Assembly (NCBI RefSeq): GCF_001186155.3
Contig: NZ_CP016540.2
Location: 372,001-436,000, forward strand
Reading direction: 5' to 3'
Source: Planococcus versutus
GTDB taxonomy: Bacteria; Bacillota; Bacilli; Bacillales_A; Planococcaceae
DNA length: 64,000 nt
Shown: piece by piece, positions 52,645 to 60,792 of the stretch
Layout of the letters: each line of letters opens with the position of its first letter
How positions within the stretch are numbered: position 1 is the stretch's first letter
Program-made: the position numbers and the translations under genes
The notes under the pieces: model-generated
What the model saw: only the letters and a program-made list of their open reading frames with translations
Database searches by the model: none
Told to the model about the DNA's origin: nothing

Positions 52645-53289
52645 ATGTATAAAATTTCTGAAGAACTAGCAGAGCTAGGAAAGCGAAGAATCGAGGGATA
52701 CCCCGTTGAGGGCTTTGTATGGGGAAGTGGTCCTAAAAACCCAGCCATTATGTTAGTGGGAGAAGCACCTGGAGAAAATGAGTTAGAAACAGGCATTCCT
52801 TTTACAGGCCGAGCAGGAAAGGAATTGATGGCTTCCTTAGAAAGTGTAGGATTGGCGCGTGAAGATGTTTATATAACGAGCGCTGTTCGCAGTAGACCTT
52901 ACAAATGGGGAACCAAAAAAAAGCGCAATGGTGAAATAATTGAGCGAAAGTATAACCGAGCGCCAACTAAAAAGGAAATTATCGCGCATGCGCTAATTTT
53001 AGATACAGAAATTCGAGACATTCATCCGCCGTTAATTGTTACTTTAGGAAATATCGGTTTACAAAGATTGATTGGTCCAAAAGCAAAAGTTACTGAACTT
53101 CATGGTGTGTTAATAGAGTCGCCAATTCAGTATTGGGATGATGAAGAAAGTTGCTTTAAAGAAACAGCTGATGTGTATCATATTTTCCCTACTTTTCATC
53201 CAGCCAGTGTTTTTTATAATCCAGCGGTTCGTGAGCTGAAAGACGAAGACTGGCGAAGATTAAAAGAGCTTTTGGGAAAAGTGAAATAA
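52645..53289 (+). CDS. Uracil-DNA glycosylase superfamily protein (family 4-like)
   Basis: A 214-residue protein with UDG motif I VGEAPGENELETGIPFTGRAG and motif II-like TFHPASVFYNP, in the order seen in family 4/5 enzymes. These excise uracil from DNA. Family 4 enzymes normally bind a 4Fe-4S cluster through four Cys; here the only Cys is in EESCFKE, so the cluster is absent. It thus belongs to a cluster-free Firmicutes branch or has lost it. TAGAGGTGA precedes the ATG. No terminator lies between it and the DUF4003 leader. Confidence 0.85.
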   Translation: MYKISEELAELGKRRIEGYPVEGFVWGSGPKNPAIMLVGEAPGENELETGIPFTGRAGKELMASLESVGLAREDVYITSAVRSRPYKWGTKKKRNGEIIERKYNRAPTKKEIIAHALILDTEIRDIHPPLIVTLGNIGLQRLIGPKAKVTELHGVLIESPIQYWDDEESCFKETADVYHIFPTFHPASVFYNPAVRELKDEDWRRLKELLGKVK

Positions 53290-53421
53290 TGGTTGTTATG
53301 TTATTTACAAAGACAAGGCATATTTATAAATGACGCTTTTTTAGTTGTATTTGGTTTTCTTTTTTTGCTGGGCTAGCAAATATAGCTATTGGCTCGGCGT
53401 TAATTGCTTCATCATGAAACC

Positions 53422-53465
53422 AAACGCCTCCCTTTCTCGTAGTAAAGAGAAAGGGAGGCGTTTTT
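53422..53465 (+). terminator. 17-bp stem-loop: terminator that also holds the next gene's ribosome binding site
   Basis: Perfect 17-bp stem AAACGCCTCCCTTTCTC / GAGAAAGGGAGGCGTTT, 8-base loop, followed by TT and AATG. The 3' arm contains AGGGAGG, correctly placed 8 bases before ATG 53467. It can terminate the glycosylase transcript and, in readthrough RNA, would bury the DUF4003 ribosome binding site. Confidence 0.8.
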
Positions 53466-53466
53466 A

Positions 53467-54405
53467 ATGGATAGCAAACGCATTGAACAAACTTTCTCAG
53501 AAGTTTCAAAAGCAGCAGGATGGGCAGTAGATAAGCGGATTTCATTAGCTGTCACTAATATATATGTAGCAAGCGGACAAAGTTTTAATGCTACAACGCA
53601 TAAAGAAGCGGTCGAAACTATTCAAAAAAAAGAGGGATGGACGTCACCGTTGCGCTCTCACTTACTTCATGTTGCGGCTGCTTTTATGGTGGTAAAAAAA
53701 GAAGATGTAGAAAGTTCGTTGAAATTGGTTAATCAGAACCAACAAGCACTCAACGATTCAGGATTTTGGAAAACATCGTATACGTATTTAGCTGCATTAC
53801 TGATGAAAAATCCTGAAGAAGCCGAGCAGGCGAGAACATTATATGAAGAAATGAAAAAATACCATAAGTTCTTAACCTCAAATGAAGATATTCCATACGC
53901 CGCATTGTTAGGAAGTAGAGAAGGATTACTTGAAAAACGTGCAGCTACAATGAATATGTATTACCGTGACTTGCACGAGCAAGGATTCACAATGGGCAAT
54001 AACCTTCAATGGTTATCTCAAATTATGACTTTTGAATCTGCTGACTATAATCCAGAAATGGTTGGAAAAGTTTTGGCAATTCAGCAGTTTTTCAAAGATG
54101 AAAACATTAAGATTGCCTATACGCAGTACCCAACTGTCGGTTTTTTAGCTGTAACGGGGGTAGGCGGTAACGTGCTGAGTGAAATTGTGTCAAATACACG
54201 TGAACTCGAAAATCATAAAATATTTCGTTGGTATAAAGATATGGCATTTTCAACGGCAGTTCAACTGACGATGGCTGATCATATAGAAGATCAAGATGTT
54301 GCTAATGTGACTTTCTCAACATCGCTAGAAACATTAATGCAAGCCCAACAAGCAGCAATGATGGTTAGCATCAATGCCGCGATTATATCAACAACCAGTA
54401 CTTAA
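53467..54405 (+). CDS. DUF4003 family protein
   Basis: A 312-residue, largely helical soluble protein matching the DUF4003 family of Bacillales (IEQTFSEVSKAAGWAVDKRI, HLLHVAAAFMVVKKEDVE, NNLQWLSQIMTF). There is no signal peptide or catalytic motif. Function unknown. The ATG is fixed by AGGGAGG inside the 3' arm of a strong stem-loop, an unusual arrangement suggesting controlled translation. Confidence 0.85.
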   Translation: MDSKRIEQTFSEVSKAAGWAVDKRISLAVTNIYVASGQSFNATTHKEAVETIQKKEGWTSPLRSHLLHVAAAFMVVKKEDVESSLKLVNQNQQALNDSGFWKTSYTYLAALLMKNPEEAEQARTLYEEMKKYHKFLTSNEDIPYAALLGSREGLLEKRAATMNMYYRDLHEQGFTMGNNLQWLSQIMTFESADYNPEMVGKVLAIQQFFKDENIKIAYTQYPTVGFLAVTGVGGNVLSEIVSNTRELENHKIFRWYKDMAFSTAVQLTMADHIEDQDVANVTFSTSLETLMQAQQAAMMVSINAAIISTTST

Positions 54406-54478
54406 TCCAGCTAATTGAAGACTTATAAACACGTTAATGAAACTTAGTTGTTTGAAAAAACTGACTTTTATTTACAGC

Positions 54479-54542
54479 TTGTCATCAATCTTTTGTCGGC
54501 GTATAGTTGTGTAAAGACAATACCATACATGTGTAAAGACAA
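54479..54542 (+). promoter_or_regulatory. niaP promoter with twin direct-repeat operator (NiaR-type candidate)
   Basis: TTGTCA (54479-54484), 17-base spacer, TATAGT (54502-54507). TGTGTAAAGACAA occurs twice, at 54508-54520 and 54530-54542, 22 bases apart (two helical turns), covering the predicted start and running to the ribosome binding site. Assignment to the niacin-responsive repressor NiaR (YrxA) is by gene context. Confidence 0.65.
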
Positions 54543-54547
54543 GGGGA

Positions 54548-55771
54548 ATGATGATGTCAACTTTAGCTGAAAAAAACCCGAAATCGATATCAAGAAATAA
54601 ATTACTAGGAGTGGCCGGTCTTGGTTGGCTTTTTGATGCAATGGACGTTGGTATTTTAGCGTTCGTTATTGCGGCATTGCATGAAGATTGGGGTTTAACA
54701 TCTAGTCAAATGGGATGGATCGGTAGCGTCAACTCAATTGGAATGGCAGTTGGTGCATTCGTGTTTGGGATCTATGCGGACCGTGTGGGACGAAAGAAAA
54801 TATTTATTATTACGCTATTGTTGTTTTCAATTGCTAGCGGCATTTCTGCTTTTACAACAACACTCGCAGCATTTATGATTTTACGGTTTTTTGTAGGAAT
54901 GGGATTAGGTGGTGAGCTACCGGTAGCTTCTACTCTAGTATCAGAAAGTGTACCAGCAAAAGAGCGTGGTCGTGTTATTGTTTTACTCGAAAGTTTTTGG
55001 GCAGCAGGCTGGCTAGTGGCAGCAGTTATCTCTTATTTTATTATTCCATCTTTCGGATGGCGCGTAGCGCTTTTGCTAACTGCGTTGCCAGCATTTTATG
55101 CCTTGTATTTACGTATCAATCTACCGGATTCACCACAGTTTTCTGCAAAAAAAGATGTGTTGCGATCAATTTCAACAAACATTAAAGACGTTTGGTCAAA
55201 GAAATACAGACGTTCGACTTTAATGCTATGGATTGTCTGGTTTACAGTAGTATTTTCATATTATGGCATGTTCTTGTGGCTTCCAAGTGTGATGGTATTA
55301 AAAGGGTTCACGTTGATCAAAAGCTTCCAATACGTATTGGTTATGACCTTGGCTCAATTGCCAGGCTACTTTTCAGCTGCATGGCTTATCGAACGGGCAG
55401 GGCGGAAATTTGTGTTGGTCACTTACTTAATTGGAACAGCAATTAGTGCGTTGGCTTTTGGTAATGCAGATACCATCACTTTATTAATTGTTTCGGGTGC
55501 TTTCTTGTCGTTCTTTAACTTGGGTGCTTGGGGAGCTTTGTATGCTTATTCCCCAGAGCAATACCCGACAGTTATTCGTGGTACAGGTACAGGAATGGCG
55601 GCTGCATTTGGCCGTATCGGTGGAGTTCTTGGGCCGCTTCTAGTCGGCACACTGCTAACAGCTGGTACAGGTCTCAATGTAATCTTCGGGATTTTCTGTG
55701 CTTCCATTCTTATTGGAGCGATGGCTGTAGCATTTCTCGGCAAAGAAACAAAACAATTAGAGTTAGAATAA
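54548..55771 (+). CDS. niaP: MFS niacin transporter NiaP-like
   Basis: A 407-residue MFS protein with 12 membrane helices. GWLFDAMDVGILAFVIAAL in helix 1, GIYADRVGRKKIF (loop 2-3), GMGLGGELPVASTLVSESVP and YSPEQYPTVIRGTGTGMAAAFGRIGG match NiaP (YceI), which imports nicotinic acid. Three ATGs in a row begin it; the third (54554) is best spaced from AAGGGG. Twin operator repeats at the promoter support niacin-responsive control. Confidence 0.87.
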   Translation: MMMSTLAEKNPKSISRNKLLGVAGLGWLFDAMDVGILAFVIAALHEDWGLTSSQMGWIGSVNSIGMAVGAFVFGIYADRVGRKKIFIITLLLFSIASGISAFTTTLAAFMILRFFVGMGLGGELPVASTLVSESVPAKERGRVIVLLESFWAAGWLVAAVISYFIIPSFGWRVALLLTALPAFYALYLRINLPDSPQFSAKKDVLRSISTNIKDVWSKKYRRSTLMLWIVWFTVVFSYYGMFLWLPSVMVLKGFTLIKSFQYVLVMTLAQLPGYFSAAWLIERAGRKFVLVTYLIGTAISALAFGNADTITLLIVSGAFLSFFNLGAWGALYAYSPEQYPTVIRGTGTGMAAAFGRIGGVLGPLLVGTLLTAGTGLNVIFGIFCASILIGAMAVAFLGKETKQLELE

Positions 55772-55782
55772 TGCTATAAACT

Positions 55783-55817
55783 AAAAACGTAATCGATATC
55801 ATGTCGGTTACGTTTTT
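55783..55817 (+). terminator. Intrinsic terminator after niaP
   Basis: Stem AAAAACGTAA / TTACGTTTTT with an inner TCGA-rich extension. Confidence 0.85.
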
Positions 55818-55913
55818 AATAAGGAAATAACAGCTGTTAGAAGGAGATTTTCTACAATATAGCCAATACTACATAGATGAACAGTAAATTAATGCGGAAA
55901 TGGACGTGGAGAA

Positions 55914-56324
55914 ATGGAATTGATTATCTACTCAGACTCAGCTGTCTTTTCAGCTGAAGTATCACCGTTTCTATATCAAAATGAAGATGTTAATAGTTTA
56001 TTTTTAGGCATTCTTAAACAAATCCAAACCGGACATTATAAAAATTACTTATTGGCTCTAGTAAAAGAAGGAGAAGAAATAATTGCAGCTTGTTTACTGA
56101 CGCCTCCGCATGCTTTACAGTTAGTGGTTTTTCAGGATGTTCCTGGTAGTGAAAAAGAGATTGCCCGACATTTGCAAAATCTCGGTATTCAAGTGAGTGG
56201 CATAGTTGGAGAGCGAAAAGTGTGTCGTCTTTTTGCAAAAGCCTGGATCGATAAGTCAGGAGAAAAGATAGACGTATTGATGGATCAAGGCTTATATCGA
56301 ATTGATGCAGTCAATAAAATGTGA
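55914..56324 (+). CDS. N-terminal part of a split GNAT-family acetyltransferase
   Basis: This 136-residue product (MELIIYSDSAVFSAEVSPFL...MDQGLYRIDAVNKM) corresponds to the N-terminal half of a ~280-residue GNAT family common in Bacillales, ending at the family's G-L-Y-R-x-D-x-V joint. It stops at TGA 56322, while the next frame continues with the expected sequence. The GTGGAG site is only 2 bases from ATG 55914, so TTG 55920 may be the real start. Alone it lacks the acetyl-CoA site. Confidence 0.7.
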   Translation: MELIIYSDSAVFSAEVSPFLYQNEDVNSLFLGILKQIQTGHYKNYLLALVKEGEEIIAACLLTPPHALQLVVFQDVPGSEKEIARHLQNLGIQVSGIVGERKVCRLFAKAWIDKSGEKIDVLMDQGLYRIDAVNKM

Positions 56325-56761
56325 CAAAAAGTATAGGAACTTGGAGAGTTGCTAGTAAAAAAGATGCCGACACTTTAGTGGAATGGTACCGGGATTTTGA
56401 AGTGGAAACAGGAATCGATCGATGTTCTACGCAAGCACAGGCTACACAACAGATTATGAAGTTTTTAGACAACAAAGAAGTGTATGTATGGGAAGTTGAC
56501 GGAGCAGTCGTTTCCTGTATGAAGAAATCTCGTCCGTCGAAAAACGGCATCACAGTGTCTTTCGTTTTTACGCCAAAAGCACAGCGTGGAAAAGGGTATG
56601 CGCGGACTTTAGTTGCTGAAATTACAAATGAACTATTAGTAGAATACGATTTCGTTATGCTATATACAGATCTTGATAACAAGACATCTAATAAAATTTA
56701 CAGAACAATTGGCTACGAGCAAATTGCAAATCCGGTTCATCTTGTTTTCAAAAAGCAATAG
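56321..56761 (+). CDS. C-terminal (catalytic) part of the split GNAT acetyltransferase
   Basis: This frame starts with GTG 56321 overlapping the previous stop (GTGA). It reads TKSIGTWRVASKKDADTLVEW, then the GNAT acetyl-CoA loop FTPKAQRGKGYARTLVAEIT and LYTDLDNKTSNKIYRTIGYE. The join is collinear with intact relatives if one base is restored near 56322. There is no ribosome binding site for the GTG, so either a frameshift inactivated the gene or both parts are made by coupled translation. Confidence 0.72.
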   Translation: MTKSIGTWRVASKKDADTLVEWYRDFEVETGIDRCSTQAQATQQIMKFLDNKEVYVWEVDGAVVSCMKKSRPSKNGITVSFVFTPKAQRGKGYARTLVAEITNELLVEYDFVMLYTDLDNKTSNKIYRTIGYEQIANPVHLVFKKQ

Positions 56762-56846
56762 TATTCTGCAGTAGCTTTTTAGGAGTGAAAAAAGAGAGTT
56801 AAGGGTATACAAAAAATAGACTCTAAAGAGCAAGGGAGCGAATACG

Positions 56847-57815
56847 ATGATCCGATTTGAACATGTCACAAAGCGCTTTCAAGATGGAACAGAAGCATTA
56901 AAGGACGTTTCACTCGTTTTGCCCACAAGTGAGTTAACGGCTATTATCGGTCCGAGTGGTTGCGGTAAAACGACGCTAATGAAGATGATCAATAAATTAG
57001 AAAAGCCTACTACAGGAAGCATTTATATTGATGAGAAGCCTATAAATGATTTGGATGAAGTTCAGTTGAGGCGCTCGATTGGCTATGTCATTCAACGAAT
57101 TGGCTTATTTCCTCATATGACCATTTCAGACAACGTAGCATTAGTACCAAAATTGTTAGAATGGTCAAAACCCAAAAAAGAAGAACGCGTACGTGAATTA
57201 CTCGAATTAGTCGGTTTAGATCCGGCAGTCTACATGGAGCGCTATCCTCTTGAGCTAAGTGGTGGTCAGCAACAACGCGTTGGGGTAGTCCGAGCACTTG
57301 CTGGAGATCCTAATATTGTTTTGATGGATGAGCCGTTTTCAGCACTCGATCCTATTAGTCGAGAACAACTTCAAGATGAACTCCGAAACCTTCAACAAAC
57401 TATCAACAAAACCATTGTTTTTGTAACACACGACATGGATGAAGCGTTAAAAATTGCTGATACCATTATTGTCATGCGTGCTGGGCAAGTTGAACAAATT
57501 GGAACACCGCAGCAACTGATCGATAATCCTGCTAACGAATTTGTTCGCAGTTTTATTGGTGTAGAGCGTATCAATCAAAAACGGACATTTGGAGAAAGAA
57601 GATTAGTGGAGTTTTTGGACCTTTTTACAGACAACTGGACAGGTGACTTCGAAGAAATTTCTGCTGATACTACGATTGAACATGCTTTTTTGCAGTTAGA
57701 TAAAAGCGACCAAGACTATTTAGCAATTGTTAAAGAAGACCGGATTGTAGCATATGCGAATGATCGAGACTTATTGAAAGCGGCTCTAGCTAAAGTAACG
57801 GAGGTAACGGTATGA
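56847..57815 (+). CDS. Osmoprotectant (glycine betaine/carnitine/choline) ABC transporter ATPase, OpuCA-like
   Basis: A 322-residue ATPase with Walker A GPSGCGKTT, Q-loop YVIQRIGLFPHMTISDN, signature LSGGQQQRVGVVRALA, Walker B IVLMDEPFSALD and VTHDMDEAL. These match the ProV/OpuCA branch. The C-terminal ~75 residues form one CBS-like repeat, whereas OpuCA (~380 residues) has two. It powers quaternary-amine uptake under osmotic stress. CAAGGGAGCG precedes ATG; overlap ATGA with the permease. Confidence 0.9.
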   Translation: MIRFEHVTKRFQDGTEALKDVSLVLPTSELTAIIGPSGCGKTTLMKMINKLEKPTTGSIYIDEKPINDLDEVQLRRSIGYVIQRIGLFPHMTISDNVALVPKLLEWSKPKKEERVRELLELVGLDPAVYMERYPLELSGGQQQRVGVVRALAGDPNIVLMDEPFSALDPISREQLQDELRNLQQTINKTIVFVTHDMDEALKIADTIIVMRAGQVEQIGTPQQLIDNPANEFVRSFIGVERINQKRTFGERRLVEFLDLFTDNWTGDFEEISADTTIEHAFLQLDKSDQDYLAIVKEDRIVAYANDRDLLKAALAKVTEVTV

Positions 57816-58450
57816 GAAATTTCTTAAATACCCTTGTGAGCCGTCAAGACATGATTATTAGTGCTCTTCTAGAACATATGTATTTATCGTTCGTAGCGGT
57901 CGCAATCGGGATTGCCATTGCTTTGCCGTTAGGGATTCTCATTACACGCTATCGGCGCTATGCCGAATCGATTATTGGGGTAACAGCTGTATTTCAAACG
58001 ATACCTAGTCTGGCTTTATTTGGATTTTTGGTTCCTATTCTTGGCATTGGTTCACCTACTGCATTAATTGCACTCATCATCTATGCATTGCTTCCAATTT
58101 TGCGGAATACGTATACAGGAATCGCAGGTGTAGACGATTCTACTATCGAAGCAGGTCGAGGTATGGGGATGACACGAACGCAAATTCTTCGCCAAATTGA
58201 ATTGCCTTTGGCATTGCCGTTTATTATGGCTGGAATACGTACTGCTACAGTTTTGACTGTCGGTATTGCAACGCTTGCGACATTCGTTGGAGCGGGTGGT
58301 TTAGGTGATATTATTTATAGAGGGTTGCAATCGTATAACAACTCACTCGTATTGGCAGGAGCACTGCCAGTTGCTTTACTGGCAATTGGTTTTGATCAGA
58401 TTTTAAAATGGATTGAAAAGAGAGCGACACCAAAAGGCTTGAAAACATAA
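57812..58450 (+). CDS. Osmoprotectant ABC transporter permease, OpuCB-like
   Basis: A 212-residue permease with ~5-6 helices. The N-terminal LLEHMYLSFVAVAIGIAIALPLGI and the EAA loop EAGRGMGMTRTQILRQIELPLALP are characteristic. OpuC of B. subtilis has two permeases (OpuCB, OpuCD); only one is present here, so it probably forms a homodimer. The start overlaps the ATPase gene. Confidence 0.9.
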   Translation: MRNFLNTLVSRQDMIISALLEHMYLSFVAVAIGIAIALPLGILITRYRRYAESIIGVTAVFQTIPSLALFGFLVPILGIGSPTALIALIIYALLPILRNTYTGIAGVDDSTIEAGRGMGMTRTQILRQIELPLALPFIMAGIRTATVLTVGIATLATFVGAGGLGDIIYRGLQSYNNSLVLAGALPVALLAIGFDQILKWIEKRATPKGLKT

Positions 58451-58462
58451 GGGGGAAGTTTC

Positions 58463-59365
58463 GTGAAAAAAGCAACAGTAGGAATTTTTTTGGCAACCAC
58501 AACACTTATTGCAGGATGTGGAGCAGGCGGTGATACTTTAGACCCACTTGTTATTAGTGGTAAACCATGGACAGAACAATACATCTTGCCTTATATTCTT
58601 GGCGAATACATTGAAGCAAATTCGGACTACACAGTCGAATATAAAGATGGACTAGGAGAGGTATCGATTTTAACACCTGCTTTAGAAAAAGGAGATATCG
58701 ATATGTACGTTGAGTACACCGGTACTGGGATGAAGGATGTACTGAAAAAAGAATCAGTTCCTGGTCAAACTTCAGAAGAAGTATTGGAGATTGTTAGAAA
58801 AGGGTATGAAAAAGAATTGGGTGCAACTTGGTTAGAGCCACTTGGTTTTGAAAATGGCTATACGCTAGCCTATTCGAAAGACAGCGGTTTCGATGCAGAA
58901 ACTTACTCGGATTTAGCGGAAATTTCAAAATCAGAAAATATGAGTTTTGGAGCACCACATCCGTTTTATGAACGAAAAGGTGATGGTTTTGATGATTTAG
59001 TTGCGACATATCCGTTTGAATTTGCGGCAACTGAAAGTTTTGATCCAGCCATTATGTACGAAGCTGTAAAAAGTGGAGAAGTGGATGTTATTCCAGCATT
59101 TACAACGGACAGCCGCATTGGCTTGTTTGACCTCGAAACAACAAAAGATGACCTGTCATTTTTCCCGAAATACGATGCTGCTCCGGTTGTAAGATTAGAG
59201 ACACTTGAAGAGTATCCAGAACTCAAGGACGTATTAAATGAACTAGCAGGCAAAATTAGTGAAGAAGAAATGCTTGCTATGAATTCTCGTGTAGATATTG
59301 ATCAAGATGTAGCAAAAGATGTCGCACATGATTTCTTGGTAGAAAAAGGATTCATTGAAGAATAG
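58463..59365 (+). CDS. Osmoprotectant-binding lipoprotein, OpuCC-like
   Basis: A 300-residue substrate-binding protein with lipobox LIAGC (Cys near residue 19), then LVISGKPWTEQYILPYILGEYIE and DMYVEYTGTGMKDVL as in OpuBC/OpuCC/ProX-like proteins. VDVIPAFTTDSRIGLFDL is the second-lobe signature. It captures betaine-type solutes for the permease. Start GTG 58463 follows GGGGGAAG. Terminator follows. Confidence 0.9.
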   Translation: MKKATVGIFLATTTLIAGCGAGGDTLDPLVISGKPWTEQYILPYILGEYIEANSDYTVEYKDGLGEVSILTPALEKGDIDMYVEYTGTGMKDVLKKESVPGQTSEEVLEIVRKGYEKELGATWLEPLGFENGYTLAYSKDSGFDAETYSDLAEISKSENMSFGAPHPFYERKGDGFDDLVATYPFEFAATESFDPAIMYEAVKSGEVDVIPAFTTDSRIGLFDLETTKDDLSFFPKYDAAPVVRLETLEEYPELKDVLNELAGKISEEEMLAMNSRVDIDQDVAKDVAHDFLVEKGFIEE

Positions 59366-59376
59366 AATAGACCTTA

Positions 59377-59408
59377 AAATCCATAGCCTTGAAGCTGTGG
59401 ATTTTTTT
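59377..59408 (+). terminator. Intrinsic terminator after the osmoprotectant operon
   Basis: Stem AAATCCATAGC / GCTGTGGATTT with eight T. Confidence 0.88.
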
Positions 59409-59529
59409 CGACAAAAATTTCACACGGATTGTCTATTACCTACTGTACTGCCATTTTGAAGTAATTTTAAACGCATCAATGCTACCAAAGTGCGTGAATT
59501 TGTTTATAGCATTTAAGAAATAATTCTTG

Positions 59530-59586
59530 TACAATAGATTTAATGAGTGAATAGTCATTCAATTCAGTGAAGTGAAAGCGTTCTCA
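59530..59586 (+). promoter_or_regulatory. Control region of the beta-oxidation operon: FadR box and cre
   Basis: A -10-like TACAAT lies at 59530-59535. TGAGTGAATAGTCATTCA (59544-59561) matches the B. subtilis FadR consensus as I know it (TGAATGAMTANTCATTCA) at all but one position and overlaps the probable transcription start. TGAAAGCGTTCTCA (59573-59586) matches the CcpA cre consensus TGWAANCGNTNWCA fully. Together they predict repression without long-chain acyl-CoA and in rich carbon supply. Confidence 0.8.
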
Positions 59587-59615
59587 ATAAAATAATACAT
59601 GATGGGGTGGAGAAA

Positions 59616-60764
59616 ATGAGAGAAGTTGTCATTATAGAAGGAGTACGTTCGCCAGTAGCAAGAAGAAAAGGCAAGTTTGCTAATGAGCGTCCAGACGAAT
59701 TAGCAGCTACCGTACTAGAAGAACTGATGTCACGTGCAGGTATTGAGAAAAGTAAAGTAGAAGATATTATTTTAGGATGTGTGTCGCAAGCTGGCGAACA
59801 AGGAGGCAATATTGCACGTACCGCTGGGTTGATTGCAGGATTTCCCGATTATGTGCCAGGAGTCACCATTGACCGTCAATGTGGATCGAGTCAACAAGCT
59901 GTGCATTTCGGAGCGCAAGCGATTTTGGCAGGAGATATGGACATCGTTATTGCGGGCGGTGTCGAAAGCATGACGCGTGTTCCAATGTTTTCAAATGTTC
60001 AAGGAGTCCAACCAAGCAAAAAACTGACAGAGCAATACGAAATTATCAACCAAGGATTGTCGGCAGAACGAATTGCTGAAAAATGGGGCTTTACGCGACA
60101 ACAGCTGGATGCTTTTTCTGTGCAGAGCCATGATCGAGCACAACATGCCATTAAAGAAGGCTATTATAAACGTGAAATTGTCCCGATTCAAACCCAAGGA
60201 CCAGACGGTGAAACTATACTGGTTTCTGAAGACGAGGGACCGCGCCCTGGAACGACATTAGAAGTGTTAGGTGGTCTGAAGACAGTATTTGCTGAAAATG
60301 GAGTCATTACTGCAGGAAATGCCAGTCAAATGAGTGATGGTGCTTCTGCAGTGTTGTTAATGTCAGCTGAAAAAGCGAGCGAACTTGGCTTAAAGCCAAA
60401 AGCGCGAATTATCGCCCGTTCTGTAATTGGTTCTGATCCGACATTAATGCTGACCGGTCCAATTGCTGCAACAAAAAAAGTTCTTGAAAAAGCAAATCTT
60501 AAAATTGAAGACATGAATCGCTATGAAGTTAACGAAGCATTTGCGCCGGTTCCGCTTGCATGGCTACACGATATTGGTGGAAATCCAGAAAAACTAAATG
60601 TAAACGGAGGAGCTATTGCGTTAGGTCATCCACTTGGTGCAACTGGCACTAAATTGTTAGTATCGCTCTTACATGAACTAGAGCGAACAGGTGGTCGTTA
60701 TGGATTGCTGGCTATTTGTGAAGGAATGGGAATGGCCAATGCCACTATAATTGAAAAGTTATAA
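59616..60764 (+). CDS. fadA: Acetyl-CoA C-acyltransferase (thiolase), beta-oxidation
   Basis: A 382-residue thiolase with nucleophile C89 in DRQCGSSQQA, NEAFAPVPLAW (Asn/His region), GGAIALGHPLGATG (catalytic His) and second Cys in CEGMGMANA. It cleaves 3-ketoacyl-CoA to acetyl-CoA and a shortened acyl-CoA. ATG 59616 is preceded by GGGGTGGAG; GTG 59607 in frame lies within that site. First gene of the beta-oxidation operon, under FadR and cre boxes. Confidence 0.92.
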   Translation: MREVVIIEGVRSPVARRKGKFANERPDELAATVLEELMSRAGIEKSKVEDIILGCVSQAGEQGGNIARTAGLIAGFPDYVPGVTIDRQCGSSQQAVHFGAQAILAGDMDIVIAGGVESMTRVPMFSNVQGVQPSKKLTEQYEIINQGLSAERIAEKWGFTRQQLDAFSVQSHDRAQHAIKEGYYKREIVPIQTQGPDGETILVSEDEGPRPGTTLEVLGGLKTVFAENGVITAGNASQMSDGASAVLLMSAEKASELGLKPKARIIARSVIGSDPTLMLTGPIAATKKVLEKANLKIEDMNRYEVNEAFAPVPLAWLHDIGGNPEKLNVNGGAIALGHPLGATGTKLLVSLLHELERTGGRYGLLAICEGMGMANATIIEKL

Positions 60765-60792
60765 CAGTATTGAAAACTAAGGAGGATTCAGA

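Noticed and set aside
56311-56682. Minus-strand frame opposite the split GNAT gene
   Set aside because: The plus-strand translation clearly belongs to the GNAT family; the minus frame has no translation signal.
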